Below are positions 34,593 to 43,834 of a stretch of DNA of 64,000 bases, piece by piece; position 1 is the stretch's first letter; every line of letters begins with the position of its first letter. Source of the stretch: Skermanella rosea (GTDB lineage Bacteria > Pseudomonadota > Alphaproteobacteria > Azospirillales > Azospirillaceae). The DNA is taken from assembly GCF_016806835.2 (NCBI RefSeq), contig NZ_CP086111.1, positions 612,001 to 676,000 of the forward strand. The letters are read 5' to 3'. The notes under the pieces were generated by a model, which saw nothing but the letters and a program-made list of their open reading frames with translations, was not told the origin of the DNA and searched no databases. Both the position numbers and the translations under genes were made by a program.

Positions 34593-35018
34593 GGTGAAGG
34601 GGCCTCGCTTCCGCCGTTTTGCTGGTCGCGGGAAGAGCTACCACGAAAGGTTTATTCTAAAAGGGTAATCGGCACCACAACAACACCAAAATCCGCATAT
34701 TGCTGGGACATCTTCCAGCCTTCAGGGACAGGGCGCCGGCCAGCATCCCGCAGGGGTGGCGAAATTACCCCGTTATGAGGAGACGTTCCCGCGCTGGATG
34801 TGCCTGCTCCCGTGAGGGTGGCAAATCGTAGTTAACGAACGGTTCACACTTTGGTGGTAGTCAATCTATGCCTTCCGGCGGAGCGTCCTCCGCCGAACGT
34901 TGGGGACAGGGCGATGCCAGCGACGATCCCGGTATTTTTGCCGCACCGCGTGACCGGTTCTTAATCCCGTCATGACAATCATGGGGAAGCTTCACCAACC
35001 AGGATCCGGAACAGAGCC
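34593..35018. other. 426-nt divergent spacer between a GT2 gene and rfbB
   Basis: No gene is supported. The segment has lower GC content than its flanks, especially 34640-34700 and 34810-34870, as expected for a divergent promoter region. I could not pick a hexamer pair with confidence. No FNR-like or sigma-54-like site was seen. Confidence 0.4.
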
Positions 35019-36104
35019 ATGAAGATCATCATCACCGGTGCCGCAGGCTTCATCGGTTCGGCCGTCGCGCGGCATCTTCTGCGGGACACGAACGCGTCGA
35101 TCGTGTGCCTGGACAAGATGACCTACGCGGCCCATCCCGATACCCTGGCGCCGATCATCGACGGCGTGCGCGCGGTGTTCGAGCCGGTGGACATCTGCGA
35201 CCGGGCCGAGGTCGAGCGCGTCTTCCGGGAACACCGGCCCGACGCGGTCATGCACCTGGCCGCCGAAAGCCACGTCGACCGGTCGATCGAGATCCCCGGC
35301 GTCTTCATCGAGACCAACGTGGTCGGCACCTATGTGCTGCTCGAGGCGGCGCGCCGCCACTGGTCGGACCTGACCGGGGAGCGGCGCGAGAGCTTCCGGT
35401 TCCACCATGTCTCCACCGACGAGGTCTACGGCTCGCTGGGGCCGACCGGCAAGTTCACCGAGGAGACGCCCTACGCGCCCAGCTCGCCCTATTCGGCGAG
35501 CAAGGCCTCGGCCGACCATATCGTCCAGGCCTGGCACCATACCCACGGCCTTCCGGTCGTCATGAGCAACTGCTCGAACAACTACGGCCCCTACCAGTTT
35601 CCCGAGAAGCTGATCCCGCTGATGATCCTCAACGCGCTGGAGGGCAAGCCGCTGCCGGTCTACGGCGCCGGGGCCAATGTCCGCGATTGGCTGTACGTCG
35701 AGGACCACGCGGCGGCGCTGGTGCGGATCCTCACCGCGGGACGGGTGGGGCAGAAATACAATGTCGGCGGCGATGCCGAGCGCAGCAACCTTGAGGTCGT
35801 GCACGCCATCTGCGACACGCTCGACGCGATGCTGCCGCGCGAGCGGCCCCGCCGCGACCTGATCACCCATGTGGCCGACCGGCCGGGCCATGATCTCCGC
35901 TACGCGATCGACGCGACGAAGATCCGCCGCGAACTGGGATGGGAACCGTCGGTGACCTTCGAGGCCGGCCTGCGCCGGACCATCGAATGGTACCTGGACA
36001 ACCAGTCCTGGTGGCAGCCGCTCCGCTCCGCCGTCTATGGCGGGCAGCGCCTCGGTCTCGGCGCCCTCGAAACCACCCGCACGCTGGAGGTTGTCGCCTC
36101 GTGA
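35019..36104 (+). CDS. rfbB: dTDP-glucose 4,6-dehydratase
   Basis: Second enzyme of dTDP-L-rhamnose synthesis, turning dTDP-glucose into the 4-keto-6-deoxy sugar. At 361 residues it has the normal length. [10 protein letters not shown] (7-16) binds [22 protein letters not shown] and [13 protein letters not shown] (catalytic Thr-Asp-Glu) are diagnostic, and the Tyr158/Lys162 pair lies in [32 protein letters not shown] completes the signature. ATG at 35019 follows an AGG-containing stretch. Its TGA overlaps the rfbD start. Partner genes rfbA and rfbC are not in the window. Confidence 0.97.
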   Translation: MKIIITGAAGFIGSAVARHLLRDTNASIVCLDKMTYAAHPDTLAPIIDGVRAVFEPVDICDRAEVERVFREHRPDAVMHLAAESHVDRSIEIPGVFIETNVVGTYVLLEAARRHWSDLTGERRESFRFHHVSTDEVYGSLGPTGKFTEETPYAPSSPYSASKASADHIVQAWHHTHGLPVVMSNCSNNYGPYQFPEKLIPLMILNALEGKPLPVYGAGANVRDWLYVEDHAAALVRILTAGRVGQKYNVGGDAERSNLEVVHAICDTLDAMLPRERPRRDLITHVADRPGHDLRYAIDATKIRRELGWEPSVTFEAGLRRTIEWYLDNQSWWQPLRSAVYGGQRLGLGALETTRTLEVVAS

Positions 36105-37045
36105 CGAAGACCATCGAAAATTCCGCATCCCCCAGGACGCTGCTGGTGTTCGGCCACCACGGGCAGGTCGCGACGGCGCTTCGCGAAGCGGTTCCGCCCG
36201 CCGGCTGGAGCATCCGGACGATCGGCCGCGACGGCGTCGACATCGTCGACCGCGCGGGCGTCGAGCGGGCCGTCCGGGAGAGCGGCGCCGCGCTGGTGAT
36301 CAATGCCGCCGCCTATACCGCCGTCGACCGCGCCGAGAGCGAGCCCGACCAGGCCTTCGCCGTCAACCGCGACGGCGCCGCCCATGTCGCGCTGGCCTGC
36401 GCCCGGGCCGGCCTGCCGCTGATCCACCTCTCGACCGATTATGTCTTCGACGGCAAGGCGGCAGGCCACGCCTACCGCGAGACCGACCCGATCAACCCGC
36501 TCAGCGCCTACGGCGTCAGCAAGGCCGCCGGGGAGCAGGCGGTGCGGGCCGTCGGCGCCCGCCATGCGATCGTCCGGACGTCCTGGGTCTACGGCCCGCA
36601 CGGCCACAACTTCGTCCGGACCATGCTGCGTATGGGCGACGAGCGGCCGGAGTTGGGCATCGTGGATGACCAGGTCGGCTGCCCGACCGCGGCCGCCGAC
36701 ATCGCCGCCGCCCTGATCGCGATGGCGGCCCGCATCCTCTCCGAGCCGGCCCCCGCGGAGGCGGGGCTGTTCGGCACCTTCCACTTTGCCGGGGCGGCCC
36801 GCATGAGCTGGTACCGCTTCGCCCGCGAGGTCTTCTCGCTGGCCGCCCGCCACGGGCGCGGCACCCCGGGGCTGCGGCCGATCGCGTCGCAGGACTATCC
36901 CACCCCGGCGGTGCGCCCGGTCAACTCGGTGCTTGACTGCTCCCGCCTGTCGGCGGTCTACGGCATATCCAGCCCGCCGCTCCGCTCCAGCCTGGAAACC
37001 TGCGTCGCCCGCCTGTGCGAAGCCCGGATGGAAGTGGCGGCCTGA
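36101..37045 (+). CDS. rfbD: dTDP-4-dehydrorhamnose reductase
   Basis: Last enzyme of dTDP-L-rhamnose synthesis, reducing dTDP-4-dehydro-L-rhamnose with NAD(P)H. The protein is 314 residues from the GTG at 36101, which overlaps the rfbB stop as GTGA; longer frames run back through rfbB in another frame and are rejected. [16 protein letters not shown] (14-29) is the nucleotide loop, [20 protein letters not shown] is the family signature, LSTDYVFDG follows, and Tyr137/Lys141 lie in [28 protein letters not shown] is also typical. Its own epimerase partner (RfbC) must be encoded elsewhere. Confidence 0.96.
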   Translation: MTKTIENSASPRTLLVFGHHGQVATALREAVPPAGWSIRTIGRDGVDIVDRAGVERAVRESGAALVINAAAYTAVDRAESEPDQAFAVNRDGAAHVALACARAGLPLIHLSTDYVFDGKAAGHAYRETDPINPLSAYGVSKAAGEQAVRAVGARHAIVRTSWVYGPHGHNFVRTMLRMGDERPELGIVDDQVGCPTAAADIAAALIAMAARILSEPAPAEAGLFGTFHFAGAARMSWYRFAREVFSLAARHGRGTPGLRPIASQDYPTPAVRPVNSVLDCSRLSAVYGISSPPLRSSLETCVARLCEARMEVAA

Positions 37046-37053
37046 CCGGGTCC

Positions 37054-37101
37054 GGAGGGCGCGCGTCTCGCGCGTCCTGGGCGGCGAAACACCGCCCCTC
37101 C
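37054..37101. repeat. 48-bp GC-rich palindromic repeat, copy 1
   Basis: Begins GGAGGG and ends CCCTCC, with an internal GGGCGG/CCGCCC hairpin. It matches the element at 43768-43815 at 36 of 48 positions with no gaps. It lies in the 70-nt gap between convergent rfbD and the beta-glucan synthase gene, where it may act as a two-way terminator. Confidence 0.75.
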
Positions 37102-37115
37102 GGGAGAACCCTCCT

Positions 37116-39725
37116 TCAGTCGCCCGCTTCGGCCTCGGCGACCTGAGGCGGGGCGTTGCGGCGGCGGCGCAGGCGCAGTGCCGGCAGGACGTTGATCATC
37201 GACGTCGCCAGGGCCGCCAGGTAGGGCAGCGACTGCACGGCCAGCAGGCCGGCCCACAGGAAGGCGTCCCGGTTCTCGTGACCGAACGCCGCCACGATCG
37301 CCGCCGCGGCCAGCCACAGGCCCAGCATCAGCCCGATCTCCTCCCGCGCGTGCAACAGCCCCTGCACGATCGCCGGCTGGTTCTCGCATTTGGGCGTCCG
37401 GACGAAAGGCCGGCCGGAGGTGAACATCCCTTGCCAGATCGCCCGCCCGACCGTGTGGGTCAGCGCCATGCCCGCCACCGCGGCGCCGATCTTCTGCGGC
37501 CAGGTGCAGCGGACCCGGGCCTCGTAGAGCCACAGGCTGCACACGATCTTGAAGCCGAACACCGACAGGGTCGGCACCATGAAGACGGTCGGCGGGAACT
37601 CGAAATATTTCGGGAAGGCCAGCAGCCCCAGCGACCAGAACACCGCCGCCGCCGCGAACATCATGTGCGCCGCGTCGGCGAACCAGGGCAGCCAGCCGGT
37701 CAGGAAATGGTAGCGCTGGGCCGTCGTCAGCGTGCGGCTGCCCGGCATCATCTCCCGCCAGTGCCGCTTCAGGATCTGCACCGCGCCGTAGGCCCACCGG
37801 AAGCGCTGGGTCTTGTAGGCGGCGAAGCTGTCCGGCACGAGCCCCCGGCCGAAGCTGTCCGGCATGTAGACCGCCTCGTACCCGGCCTCGAACAGGCGCA
37901 GCCCCAGCTCCGCGTCCTCGGTGATGCACCACTCGCCCCAGCGGCCGACCTCGACCAGGGCCGACTTGCGGATCAGCGTCATGGTGCCGTGCTGGATGAT
38001 GGCGTTGCGCTCGTTGCGCTGGATCATGCCGATCTTGAAGAAGCCCTGGTACTCCCAGTTGCACATGGCCTGGAAGGTGTCGTGGCCCCAGTCGCGATAG
38101 TCCTGCGGCGACTGGACGAACCCGACCTCGGCCCGCTGGAAATAGGGCACGGTCGCCGACAGCCAGTCCGGGGCCACCTGGTAGTCGCTGTCGATCACCG
38201 CGACGATCTCGGCGTCGGGCGCCGTGTGGTCCAGCCCGAAATTCAGGGCGCCCGCCTTGTAGCCCGGCCATTTCGGCAGGTGGAAGAAGCGGAAGCGGTC
38301 GCCCAGCTGGTGGCAGAAGGCCTCGACCGGCCGCCACACGGCCTCGTCACGGGTATTGTTGTCGATGATCAGCACTTCGAAATTCGGGTAGTCCAGCTTC
38401 GCCAGCGCGTTCAGCGTCTGCATCACCATGTGCGGCGGCTCGTTGTAGCACGGCACGTGGATCGACACCTTGGGCGCGTCGGGACCGGGCGTCCCCCGGG
38501 CCGGCTCGAACCGGCGGCGCCAGCGCTCGGTCCAGACCACTTCGGTCAGCTCCAGCCCGTCGAACAGCATCACCGCCAGCAGCACGACCTGGCAGGCAAG
38601 CAGCACCGCCCAGGCGATCTCGGTGGTCACCGCCATGCCGAACGACATCGCCGAGGCGCCGGTCCAGACCAGGATCGAGGCGCTGGCCTGGATCAATGCC
38701 GCGTAGAAGAACTGGCCGCTCGGCTTCAGGTCGGACCGGCGGAACACGAACCACAGGGTCGGCAGGAATGCCATGGCGATCGCGGCGGCGCACAGCACCG
38801 GCCAGTCCGGCACCTCCAGGATCCCGCCCGACAGCGGGAACTTGGGCTGCCGCATCGCGTCCCACATGCCCCAGTTGGCGCCCGCCGTGCCCTCCAGCGT
38901 CCGCTTCCACGGCTGGTCGAACGCCTCCATCACGTAATAGTCCAGCCGCTCGCGCGCGGCGACATTGAAGAAGGTGCGCAGGAACTTGGCTTGGTTGACC
39001 AGCGAGGCCTCGGCGCCGCGCCGCCACGGGCCGTCGCTGGGCCAGCCGATCTCGCCGATCAGGATGTGCTTGCCGGGGTATTTCCGCTTCAGCTCGTCGT
39101 AGCGGAACAGGGCGTACTCGACGGCGCCCTCGGCCGGCACGCCTTCCCAGTAGGGCAGGATATGGACGGTGATGTAGTCCACCGCGGCGACCAGTTCCGG
39201 ATGGTCCAGCCAGACGTGCCACGGCTCGGCGGTCGAGACCGGCACGTCCACCTGCCGCTTGACCCGCTCGATGTTGGCGATCTGCTGGGGCACCGTCACG
39301 TCGGTGCGCAGGATCGCCTCGTTGCCGACCAGCACGCGGCGGACATTGTCATGGTGCCGGGTCACGCGCACGAGGCTGGCGATCTCCGCCTCGTCCACTT
39401 CCGGTATGCCCTGGATCCAGGCGCCCTGAGTGACGGTCAGGCCATGGCGGCGGGCCGCCTGGGGGATCAGGTCGGCGCCGTTCAGCGAGCTGTAGCTACG
39501 CACGCTCTTGACGTGGCCCGACAGCGCCGAGATATCGCGCTCGATGTCGCCGGGGCCGGGATGGCGGCCCTCGATCGGGTTCTGGTCTACCTGATAGGGG
39601 CTGAGCGCCACGCCGTTGATCAGGCCGGCCCAGGGCCGCTCGTCCTCGGGCCGGTTCGCCAGCGCCCAGGCGCCGAGATTGCCCAGCATGACGAGCATGA
39701 GTACGAGAATCGCTGATGTGCGCAT
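37116..39725 (-). CDS. NdvB-like beta-glucan synthase: GH17 domain fused to membrane GT2
   Basis: An 869-residue inner-membrane protein. After a first membrane helix, residues 30-300 form a periplasmic family 17 glycoside hydrolase: acid/base Glu136 in VLVGNEAIL and nucleophile Glu225 in LIGEIGWPSDG are both present. Helices near 310-390 lead to a cytoplasmic GT2 domain with VSIHVPCYNEPPHMVMQTLN, DSDYQV, TEDAELG and QRFRWAYG, the D-D-D-QxxRW set of processive synthases; further helices end the protein. The length and order match Pseudomonas aeruginosa NdvB and the Bradyrhizobium NdvB/NdvC pair that make beta-1,3/1,6-glucans. Likely product: cyclic or branched periplasmic glucan. It is convergent with rfbD. 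Confidence 0.9.
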   Translation of the reverse strand: MRTSAILVLMLVMLGNLGAWALANRPEDERPWAGLINGVALSPYQVDQNPIEGRHPGPGDIERDISALSGHVKSVRSYSSLNGADLIPQAARRHGLTVTQGAWIQGIPEVDEAEIASLVRVTRHHDNVRRVLVGNEAILRTDVTVPQQIANIERVKRQVDVPVSTAEPWHVWLDHPELVAAVDYITVHILPYWEGVPAEGAVEYALFRYDELKRKYPGKHILIGEIGWPSDGPWRRGAEASLVNQAKFLRTFFNVAARERLDYYVMEAFDQPWKRTLEGTAGANWGMWDAMRQPKFPLSGGILEVPDWPVLCAAAIAMAFLPTLWFVFRRSDLKPSGQFFYAALIQASASILVWTGASAMSFGMAVTTEIAWAVLLACQVVLLAVMLFDGLELTEVVWTERWRRRFEPARGTPGPDAPKVSIHVPCYNEPPHMVMQTLNALAKLDYPNFEVLIIDNNTRDEAVWRPVEAFCHQLGDRFRFFHLPKWPGYKAGALNFGLDHTAPDAEIVAVIDSDYQVAPDWLSATVPYFQRAEVGFVQSPQDYRDWGHDTFQAMCNWEYQGFFKIGMIQRNERNAIIQHGTMTLIRKSALVEVGRWGEWCITEDAELGLRLFEAGYEAVYMPDSFGRGLVPDSFAAYKTQRFRWAYGAVQILKRHWREMMPGSRTLTTAQRYHFLTGWLPWFADAAHMMFAAAAVFWSLGLLAFPKYFEFPPTVFMVPTLSVFGFKIVCSLWLYEARVRCTWPQKIGAAVAGMALTHTVGRAIWQGMFTSGRPFVRTPKCENQPAIVQGLLHAREEIGLMLGLWLAAAAIVAAFGHENRDAFLWAGLLAVQSLPYLAALATSMINVLPALRLRRRRNAPPQVAEAEAGD

Positions 39726-40100
39726 GTATCGTCGGCTTTCCGTTATTCTTCTTGCTCGCCGACACGTGGCGCGGCGCCGCCATAGGACAGGATCTTTGAC
39801 CTATTGCACCAGAACGCACGAAGCCCATGGCGCCGGAGCCGGGTCGGGACCCCGATGCCATCTGCCGGCGGGGACTCTCCCTGCGGGAGTCGTCCCCGGC
39901 ATTCCTCAACCATCGCGAAATGATAGATTCCACAACCCGTCTCGCGGGTGCGATGCGGCATTTTATCTGCTTAATGTTTAACTTAGGCTACAATGCTCCC
40001 CATAAGCCCGTAAACGTGCCCCGTCGCCGAAGCCATGGGACAAACATGGGCCGGCGCCCGTTATTCCGTTCGACGACGAGGGGGAAGGAAGAATCCGATC
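39726..40100. other. 375-nt divergent spacer between the glucan synthase and HIT genes
   Basis: No gene is supported; short frames here lack ribosome sites and family features. A GC-rich imperfect hairpin lies at about 39871-39900 (GGGGAC pairing with GTCCCC). The stretch 39950-39990 is AT-richer and could hold the promoter of the HIT gene. GGGGAAGGAAG at 40081-40091 is that gene's ribosome site. Confidence 0.4.
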
Positions 40101-40505
40101 ATGTTCAAGCTCCACGACAGGCTGGCCGCCGACACCGTGCTGGTGCATCCGCTGACCCTGTGCCAGCTGCTCTGCATGAACAACCGGGTCTGGCCCTGGC
40201 TGATCCTGGTGCCGGCGCGACCCGACGTGACGGAGCTGCACCACCTGCCGGCCGGCGACCGCGCCGTCCTGATGGAGGAGATCGCCCAGGCGTCGGCGCT
40301 GCTCGACGGGATGTTCCGGCCGGACAAGCTGAACGTCGCCGCGATCGGCAACGTCGTGCCGCAGCTCCATGTCCATGTGGTGGCGCGGCGCCGCGACGAC
40401 CCGGCTTGGCCGAACCCGGTCTGGGGCAGCGGCATCGCCGAACCCTACGCGCCGGCCGACCTGGACGCGCTGGTGCTGCGCCTGCGCGACTCGCTGAGGA
40501 CCTGA
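40101..40505 (+). CDS. HIT-domain protein
   Basis: A 134-residue member of the histidine triad superfamily, small nucleotide hydrolases or transferases acting on adenylated or diadenosine substrates. The core NVVPQLHVHVVARRRDD has His90 and His92 of the H-x-H pattern; the third position of a full triad is not His, so it is of the shortened type common in proteobacteria, where PNPVWG follows. The ATG at 40101 has the ribosome site GGGGAAGGAAG, whereas a frame starting at 40035 covers spacer. It is convergent with the NADH dehydrogenase gene 22 nt away. Confidence 0.9.
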   Translation: MFKLHDRLAADTVLVHPLTLCQLLCMNNRVWPWLILVPARPDVTELHHLPAGDRAVLMEEIAQASALLDGMFRPDKLNVAAIGNVVPQLHVHVVARRRDDPAWPNPVWGSGIAEPYAPADLDALVLRLRDSLRT

Positions 40506-40527
40506 CCGGCGGAAACGGCCGGGGGCG

Positions 40528-41889
40528 TCACTCCGCCGCGCTCGTCTGCCGGCGGTTTTCCCGTACCCGGGCCTTGCGTTCCCCGGTGATCAGCCGGGCG
40601 CCCCGCTGATAAGTGACGTAGGCGACCAGCCACTGCATCGTGACGAGCAGCCGGTTGCGGAAGCCGATCAGCAGATAGACGTGGACGACCCCCCACAGCA
40701 GCCAGGCGACGAAGCCCTTCAGCTTCGTCTTGCCGAAGTCGGCGACCGCCGAATTGCGGCCGATGGTCGCCAGGTTGCCCCGGTTCTTGAACCGGAAGGG
40801 CGGCATCGGCGCGCCCCGGGTCAGATGGGCGTACAGGTGCCCGCCGACATGCTCGCCCTGCTGCTTGGCGACCTGCGCCAATCCCGGCAGCGGCTGGCCG
40901 TCGTCGTGCATCGCCAGGGCGGTGTCGCCCAGCACGAAGATGTCGGCATGCCCGGGAACGGCGAGGTCGTCCCCCACCTTGACCCGGCCGGCCTTGTCGG
41001 TCTCGACCCCCAGCCACGTCCCGGCGGGCGATGCCCTGACGCCGGCGCCCCAGACGATGGTCCCGGCCGGCACGACCCTTCCCCCGACGGTGACTCCCTC
41101 CGCGGTCACGTCCTCGACCGGCGTATCCACCATCACGGTGACGCCCAGTTCCGTCAGCGCCCGGTGGGCGTATTCGGACAGCTCGGGCGGGAACGCCGGC
41201 AGCACGCGGGGACCGGCCTCGACCAGGATCACGCGCGCCGTCTCGGGGTTGATGTTGCGGAAGTCGCGGGCCAGCGTGTGGCGCGACAGCTCGGCGATCG
41301 CGCCGGCCATCTCGACCCCGGTCGGGCCGGCGCCGACGATCACGGTGGTCATCAGGCTCTGCTGCCTGGCCGGATCGGGGCAGATCTCCGCCTGCTCGAA
41401 CGACATCAGCACCCGGCCGCGGATCTGCCGGGCGTCCTCGATCGTCTTGAGGCCGGTGGCGTGCTTTTCCCACTCGTCATGGCCGAAGTAGCTGTGGGTC
41501 GATCCGGTCGCCACGATCAGCCGGTCGTAGGGAACGGCGGAGCCGTCGGCCAGGGCCACCGTCTTCGACTCCTTGTCGATCCCGACGACCTCGCCCAGCA
41601 TCACCTCGATATTGGCATGGTGGCTGACGATCCGGCGGATCGGCTCGGCGATGTCCGCCGGGGACAGGGCGGCGCTGGCGACCTGGTAGAGCAGCGGAAC
41701 GAACAGGTGGTAATTGCGCCGGTCGATCAGGGTGACGTCGACCTCCTTCCCGCCCAGCTCGTTGGCGGCGGCCAGTCCTGCGAAGCCCGCGCCGATGATG
41801 ACCACGTGCGGGCGTCCCGCCCGATGGTCCTCATGCCGGCCGGAGCGGGCGGCGGTCGGCAGGTCTGCGGCTTCCTTGGCGGCAGTCAT
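40528..41889 (-). CDS. ndh: Type II NADH:quinone oxidoreductase
   Basis: A 453-residue FAD flavoprotein that passes electrons from NADH to quinone without pumping protons, bound to the inner face of the membrane. VVIIGAGFAGLAAANELG near residue 29 is the FAD site and TVIVGAGPTGVEMAGAIAEL near 181 the NADH site; IFVLGDTALA near 310 is the second FAD motif, and KQQGEHVGGHLYA near 336 holds the quinone-site Gln. The C-terminal amphipathic and hydrophobic region (FVAWLLWGVVHVYLLIGF) is the membrane anchor. I chose the ATG at 41889, which has GAGGACG upstream, over one 30 nt earlier. Confidence 0.92.
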   Translation of the reverse strand: MTAAKEAADLPTAARSGRHEDHRAGRPHVVIIGAGFAGLAAANELGGKEVDVTLIDRRNYHLFVPLLYQVASAALSPADIAEPIRRIVSHHANIEVMLGEVVGIDKESKTVALADGSAVPYDRLIVATGSTHSYFGHDEWEKHATGLKTIEDARQIRGRVLMSFEQAEICPDPARQQSLMTTVIVGAGPTGVEMAGAIAELSRHTLARDFRNINPETARVILVEAGPRVLPAFPPELSEYAHRALTELGVTVMVDTPVEDVTAEGVTVGGRVVPAGTIVWGAGVRASPAGTWLGVETDKAGRVKVGDDLAVPGHADIFVLGDTALAMHDDGQPLPGLAQVAKQQGEHVGGHLYAHLTRGAPMPPFRFKNRGNLATIGRNSAVADFGKTKLKGFVAWLLWGVVHVYLLIGFRNRLLVTMQWLVAYVTYQRGARLITGERKARVRENRRQTSAAE

Positions 41890-42056
41890 CGCTTCGTCCT
41901 CGCGGCGTTCGGGAACCATGCCGTTTCAAATGGCCCCGGTGCGAAAGGGTTCCCTGTCCGCCGCGCGTTCCGCCCTCCGGTCAGCACTCCAATGGACACC
42001 TTGGCATCGGACTCCATCGGGCCACCTTGTGAAGACAGGAACACGAGGAGGACGGG

Positions 42057-42608
42057 ATGAAGAGATCGCGAAGAATAAAGCTTACGATGCTCGGCGCCTC
42101 GGCCATCGTGCTGACCGCCTGCGAAGAACGCATCGAAACGCAGGTATACGAGACGGTCGAGCAATGTCTGGCGAACGTCGAGGAACATCCGGACGACTGT
42201 CGCCGCGACTTCGAAAGCGCAAGGGCGCTCCACGCCGAAACTGCGCCGCGCTACACGTCGCGGGCCGACTGCGAGGCCGAGTTCGGCGACGGCCGGTGCG
42301 AGGCGGGTCCCGCCGGCCAGCAGGCCGAGGCCGGCCAGGGCGGATCCTTCTTCATGCCGGTCATGATGGGCTACATGCTGGGCAACGCCCTGGGCCGGAC
42401 CGGCGTGGCGGCCCAGCCCCTCTACCGCCCGCTGGTCAACGGGACGCCGGGATCGTTCCGGACGCCGGGCAACGTCGATGTCGGGTCCTCCGTGGGGCGG
42501 ACCAGCGTCCGGCCGTCGGCGGTCAATGCTCCCGTCGCGAACGCCGGGCAGGCGATCAGCCGCGGCGGCTTCGGCGCGCGGGGTGCCGCCACGGGTACGG
42601 GCGGCTGA
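42057..42608 (+). CDS. DUF1190-type lipoprotein (YgiB-like)
   Basis: A 183-residue predicted lipoprotein: MKRSRRIKL, a hydrophobic core and the lipobox VLTAC. The first half contains four further cysteines in C-x-x-x motifs (QCLANVEEHPDDCRRDF, DCEAEFGDGRCE), as in DUF1190 proteins; the second half is Gly/Ala/Ser-rich with FMPVMMGYMLGNALGRTG. It is followed after 4 nt by a glutathionylspermidine-synthase-like gene, the same pairing as ygiB-ygiC of E. coli. The conserved pairing suggests a shared envelope-linked task, but the function of neither protein is established. A GAGGA site precedes the ATG. Confidence 0.85.
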   Translation: MKRSRRIKLTMLGASAIVLTACEERIETQVYETVEQCLANVEEHPDDCRRDFESARALHAETAPRYTSRADCEAEFGDGRCEAGPAGQQAEAGQGGSFFMPVMMGYMLGNALGRTGVAAQPLYRPLVNGTPGSFRTPGNVDVGSSVGRTSVRPSAVNAPVANAGQAISRGGFGARGAATGTGG

Positions 42609-42612
42609 TCCC

Positions 42613-43755
42613 GTGGACCGGATCGGCCTCGCGCCCCGGCCCGACTGGCGGGACACGGCCGCCGAGGCGGGCTTCACCTTCCACTCCGAGAACGGTCCCT
42701 ACTGGGACGAGACCGCGGCCTACCGCTTCACCCTGGCCCAGGTCGAGGAAATCGAGGAAGCCACCGAAGCGCTGGAGGCCCTGTGCTACCAGGTGGTCGA
42801 CCGCGCCGTCGGTGACCCCGCCGTCCTGGACCGCCTTGCCATACCGCGCGGGTTCCACGACCTGGTCCGGCGGAGCTGGACCGACCGGGAGCGCAACCTC
42901 TACGGCCGGTTCGACTTCAGCTACGACGGCGGGAGCCCGCCGAAGCTGCTCGAATACAATGCCGACACGCCGACCTCGCTCTACGAGGCCGCCGTCTTCC
43001 AGTGGGTGTGGCTGGAGCAGATGATCGGCCGCGGCGCCCTGCCCAGGGGCTCGGACCAGTTCAACTCCCTCCACGAGCGGCTCGTGGAAGCCTGGCGGGG
43101 CGTGGGCGTGGCCGGCAGCCGCCTGCACCTCGCCGGCGTGATGGACGCCGAGGAGGACCGGGTCACCGTGGCTTACCTCGCCGACTGCGCGCAGCAGGCC
43201 GGCTTCGCCACGGAGATGATGGACGTCGCGGAGATCGGGGTGACCGCCACGGGGGATTTCGTCGACCTGCGGGACCGTCCGATCACGACGCTGTTCAAGC
43301 TCTATCCCTGGGAGTTCATGGTCCGGGAACAGTACGGCACCAGCCTGCTCCGGAGGACCACCCGGATCATCGAGCCGGCCTGGAAGATGATCCTCTCCAA
43401 CAAGGGCCTGCTGGCGCTGCTGTGGGAGATGTTCCCCGGCCATCCCAACCTGCTTCCCTCCTTCTTCGACGGGAGCGGACACGGCCTGACGCAGCCATAC
43501 GTCCGCAAGCCGCTGCTGTCCCGCGAGGGCGCCAACGTGGAGATCGTCGGCCTGCTCGGCGCCGAGGGCGGACCCTACGGCGCCGAGGGTTACGTGGTCC
43601 AGCAATACGCCCCGCTGCCCCGCTTCGACGGGAACTATCCCGTGGTCGGATCCTGGGTGGTCGCCGGCCAGCCCGCCGGCATGGGCATCCGGGAGGACAC
43701 CTCCCCGGTGACCCGCAACACCAGCCGCTTCGTCCCGCACTTCATCCAGGGTTAG
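42613..43755 (+). CDS. Glutathionylspermidine synthase family ATP-grasp protein (YgiC-like)
   Basis: A 380-residue ATP-grasp ligase similar to the C-terminal synthetase domain of glutathionylspermidine synthase. GTG at 42613 starts just after the lipoprotein gene; longer frames run back through that gene. YGRFDFSYDGGSPPKLLEYN (split from NADTPTSL) is the family signature with its substrate- and ATP-binding residues; TLFKLYPWEFM, ILSNKGLLALLWEMFPGHPN and RKPLLSREGANV follow in the usual order, with ATP and magnesium ligands near the C-terminus. Stand-alone proteins of this kind lack the amidase domain and, in E. coli, do not make glutathionylspermidine, so the substrate is open, probably a peptide-amine ligation. 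Confidence 0.9.
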   Translation: MDRIGLAPRPDWRDTAAEAGFTFHSENGPYWDETAAYRFTLAQVEEIEEATEALEALCYQVVDRAVGDPAVLDRLAIPRGFHDLVRRSWTDRERNLYGRFDFSYDGGSPPKLLEYNADTPTSLYEAAVFQWVWLEQMIGRGALPRGSDQFNSLHERLVEAWRGVGVAGSRLHLAGVMDAEEDRVTVAYLADCAQQAGFATEMMDVAEIGVTATGDFVDLRDRPITTLFKLYPWEFMVREQYGTSLLRRTTRIIEPAWKMILSNKGLLALLWEMFPGHPNLLPSFFDGSGHGLTQPYVRKPLLSREGANVEIVGLLGAEGGPYGAEGYVVQQYAPLPRFDGNYPVVGSWVVAGQPAGMGIREDTSPVTRNTSRFVPHFIQG

Positions 43756-43767
43756 CGCCGAGCCACG

Positions 43768-43815
43768 GGAGGGTGCGCGTGCCGCGCACCTTGGGCGGCG
43801 GGACGCGCACCCTCC
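43768..43815. repeat. 48-bp GC-rich palindromic repeat, copy 2
   Basis: Its ends are exact 13-bp inverted arms, GGAGGGTGCGCGT (43768-43780) and ACGCGCACCCTCC (43803-43815). It aligns without gaps to copy 1 at 37054-37101. Like copy 1 it lies between convergent genes, here the YgiC-like gene and the ferredoxin gene. Confidence 0.8.
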
Positions 43816-43834
43816 GCAAAGGCCGGCCGTTCCC

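Noticed and set aside
36933-39716. A 927-codon open frame on the plus strand
   Set aside because: It mirrors the NdvB-like gene, is rich in His, Gln, Arg and Val without motifs, and starts inside rfbD.
39827-40609. A 260-codon plus-strand frame around the HIT gene
   Set aside because: It overlaps the well-supported HIT gene in another frame and extends into spacer; composition is shadow-like.
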